Shown here in pieces: positions 63,480 to 64,000 of a DNA stretch of 64,000 bases. Position numbers and translations under genes: made by a program. Under the pieces are notes generated by a model. The model was not told where the DNA came from, searched no databases, and saw only the letters and a list, made by a program, of their open reading frames with translations. The DNA lies in NCBI GenBank assembly GCA_030148425.1, contig JASBTM010000017.1:496001-560000 (forward strand), in the 5' to 3' direction. The stretch comes from Hyphomicrobium sp. GTDB taxonomy: Bacteria > Pseudomonadota > Alphaproteobacteria > Rhizobiales > Hyphomicrobiaceae. Position 1 is the stretch's first letter. Every line of letters starts with the position of its first letter.

Positions 63480-64000
63480 ATGAAGATCGCCGATTCGCGC
63501 ATCAGGCCGACGTTCGAACTCGAAGCCGCTGAGCATCAGCTTGGTTTGCGGCCGATCGCGGGTGTCGATGAGGCTGGTCGCGGTCCGTGGGCCGGTCCCG
63601 TCGTGGCCGCGGCGGTCATTCTCGATCCCGATAAACTCCCGGCGAACATCGACGATAGCAAAGCGCTCGACGAAGAGTCCCGCGCCTATCTTTACAATCG
63701 CATCACGAAGGTGGCGATTGTGGCGGTCGGTATCGCCGAGGTCGACCGCATCGATCGCGATAACATCCTCGCCGCGACGCTCTGGGCAATGGCACAGGCC
63801 ATTGGACAACTTGCAGAGGTGCCGAAGCTCGTGCTCGTGGATGGCAACAAGGCGCCGCGCGTGTCCATGACCACGCGCACCATCGTCAAGGGCGACGCGA
63901 AGTGCCTGTCCATCGCGGCGGCATCGATCATCGCGAAGGTTACGCGCGACCGCATCATGATGCAGATGGCGCGCGATTATCCGGGTTATGGATTCGAGCG
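63480..64000 (+). CDS. rnhB: Ribonuclease HII (3' truncated by window)
   Basis: 173 codons visible from ATG at 63480, running off the window. IAGVDEAGRGPWAGPVVAAAV near residue 27 holds the first catalytic Asp/Glu. The DGNKAPR segment and AAASIIAKVTRDR follow. It cleaves RNA in RNA-DNA hybrids and at single ribonucleotides in DNA. It lies 32 bases after the radical SAM gene. Confidence 0.95.
   Translation, partial: MKIADSRIRPTFELEAAEHQLGLRPIAGVDEAGRGPWAGPVVAAAVILDPDKLPANIDDSKALDEESRAYLYNRITKVAIVAVGIAEVDRIDRDNILAATLWAMAQAIGQLAEVPKLVLVDGNKAPRVSMTTRTIVKGDAKCLSIAAASIIAKVTRDRIMMQMARDYPGYGFE

Overview
The window is a 64 kb chromosomal segment of an alphaproteobacterium, most likely order Hyphomicrobiales and plausibly Hyphomicrobium or a close relative. 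The evidence is a lone XoxF-type (lanthanide) methanol dehydrogenase, an HdaA-type DnaA paralogue, a two-subunit glycyl-tRNA synthetase, and housekeeping blocks whose order I recall from this group (glyQ-glyS, S49 peptidase-methyltransferase-DUF2007, ispB, ispE-TPR-ETF-QO, UDG-moaB). No phage, plasmid, transposase or CRISPR signature was seen. The DNA is GC-rich throughout.

Layout. 1-7 kb: the 3' part of a membrane protein with a duplicated periplasmic or cytoplasmic repeat, a repeat-rich intergenic region, an FAH-fold enzyme, a MipA/OmpV porin-like protein, an acyltransferase-SGNH O-acetylase and a polysaccharide deacetylase-fold enzyme. 7.4-14.9 kb: the most interesting accessory locus. It is a tightly coupled seven-gene minus-strand operon: an amidinohydrolase/amidinotransferase-fold enzyme, a Pot-type ABC transporter of four genes, and two short-chain dehydrogenases. 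A divergent LysR regulator faces it. The intergenic region holds two perfect inverted repeats spaced as expected for a LysR activator. 15-20.6 kb: GT87 membrane glycosyltransferase, HXXEE protein, tRNA-Leu(UAA), thioredoxin, ketopantoate reductase and two secreted proteins of unknown function.

20.6-34 kb: aspS, rnd, then a long minus-strand series (DUF2066, pgsA, AI-2E permease, hdaA, ppk, ppx, dnaJ-like) tying phospholipid, replication control and polyphosphate genes together. purM diverges from it. 34-39.2 kb: a 5.2 kb block between purM and purN, holding xoxF, a small protein and two convergent glycosyltransferases. 39.2-47.7 kb: purN, cytochrome P450, small proteins, DinB, ndk, a GYF_2 membrane protein, DUF3147 and an ABC-F ATPase.

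47.7-64 kb: glyS, a proline/alanine-rich membrane protein, glyQ, S49 peptidase, TrmN6-like methyltransferase and DUF2007, then divergent ispB. These are followed by ispE, a TPR lipoprotein-like protein, ETF-ubiquinone oxidoreductase, a uracil-DNA glycosylase lacking canonical iron-sulfur ligands, moaB, a GT2 glycosyltransferase, a radical SAM protein and the 5' part of rnhB, cut by the window edge. Dispersed palindromes with GTCATCC/GGATGAC ends occupy several intergenic gaps.
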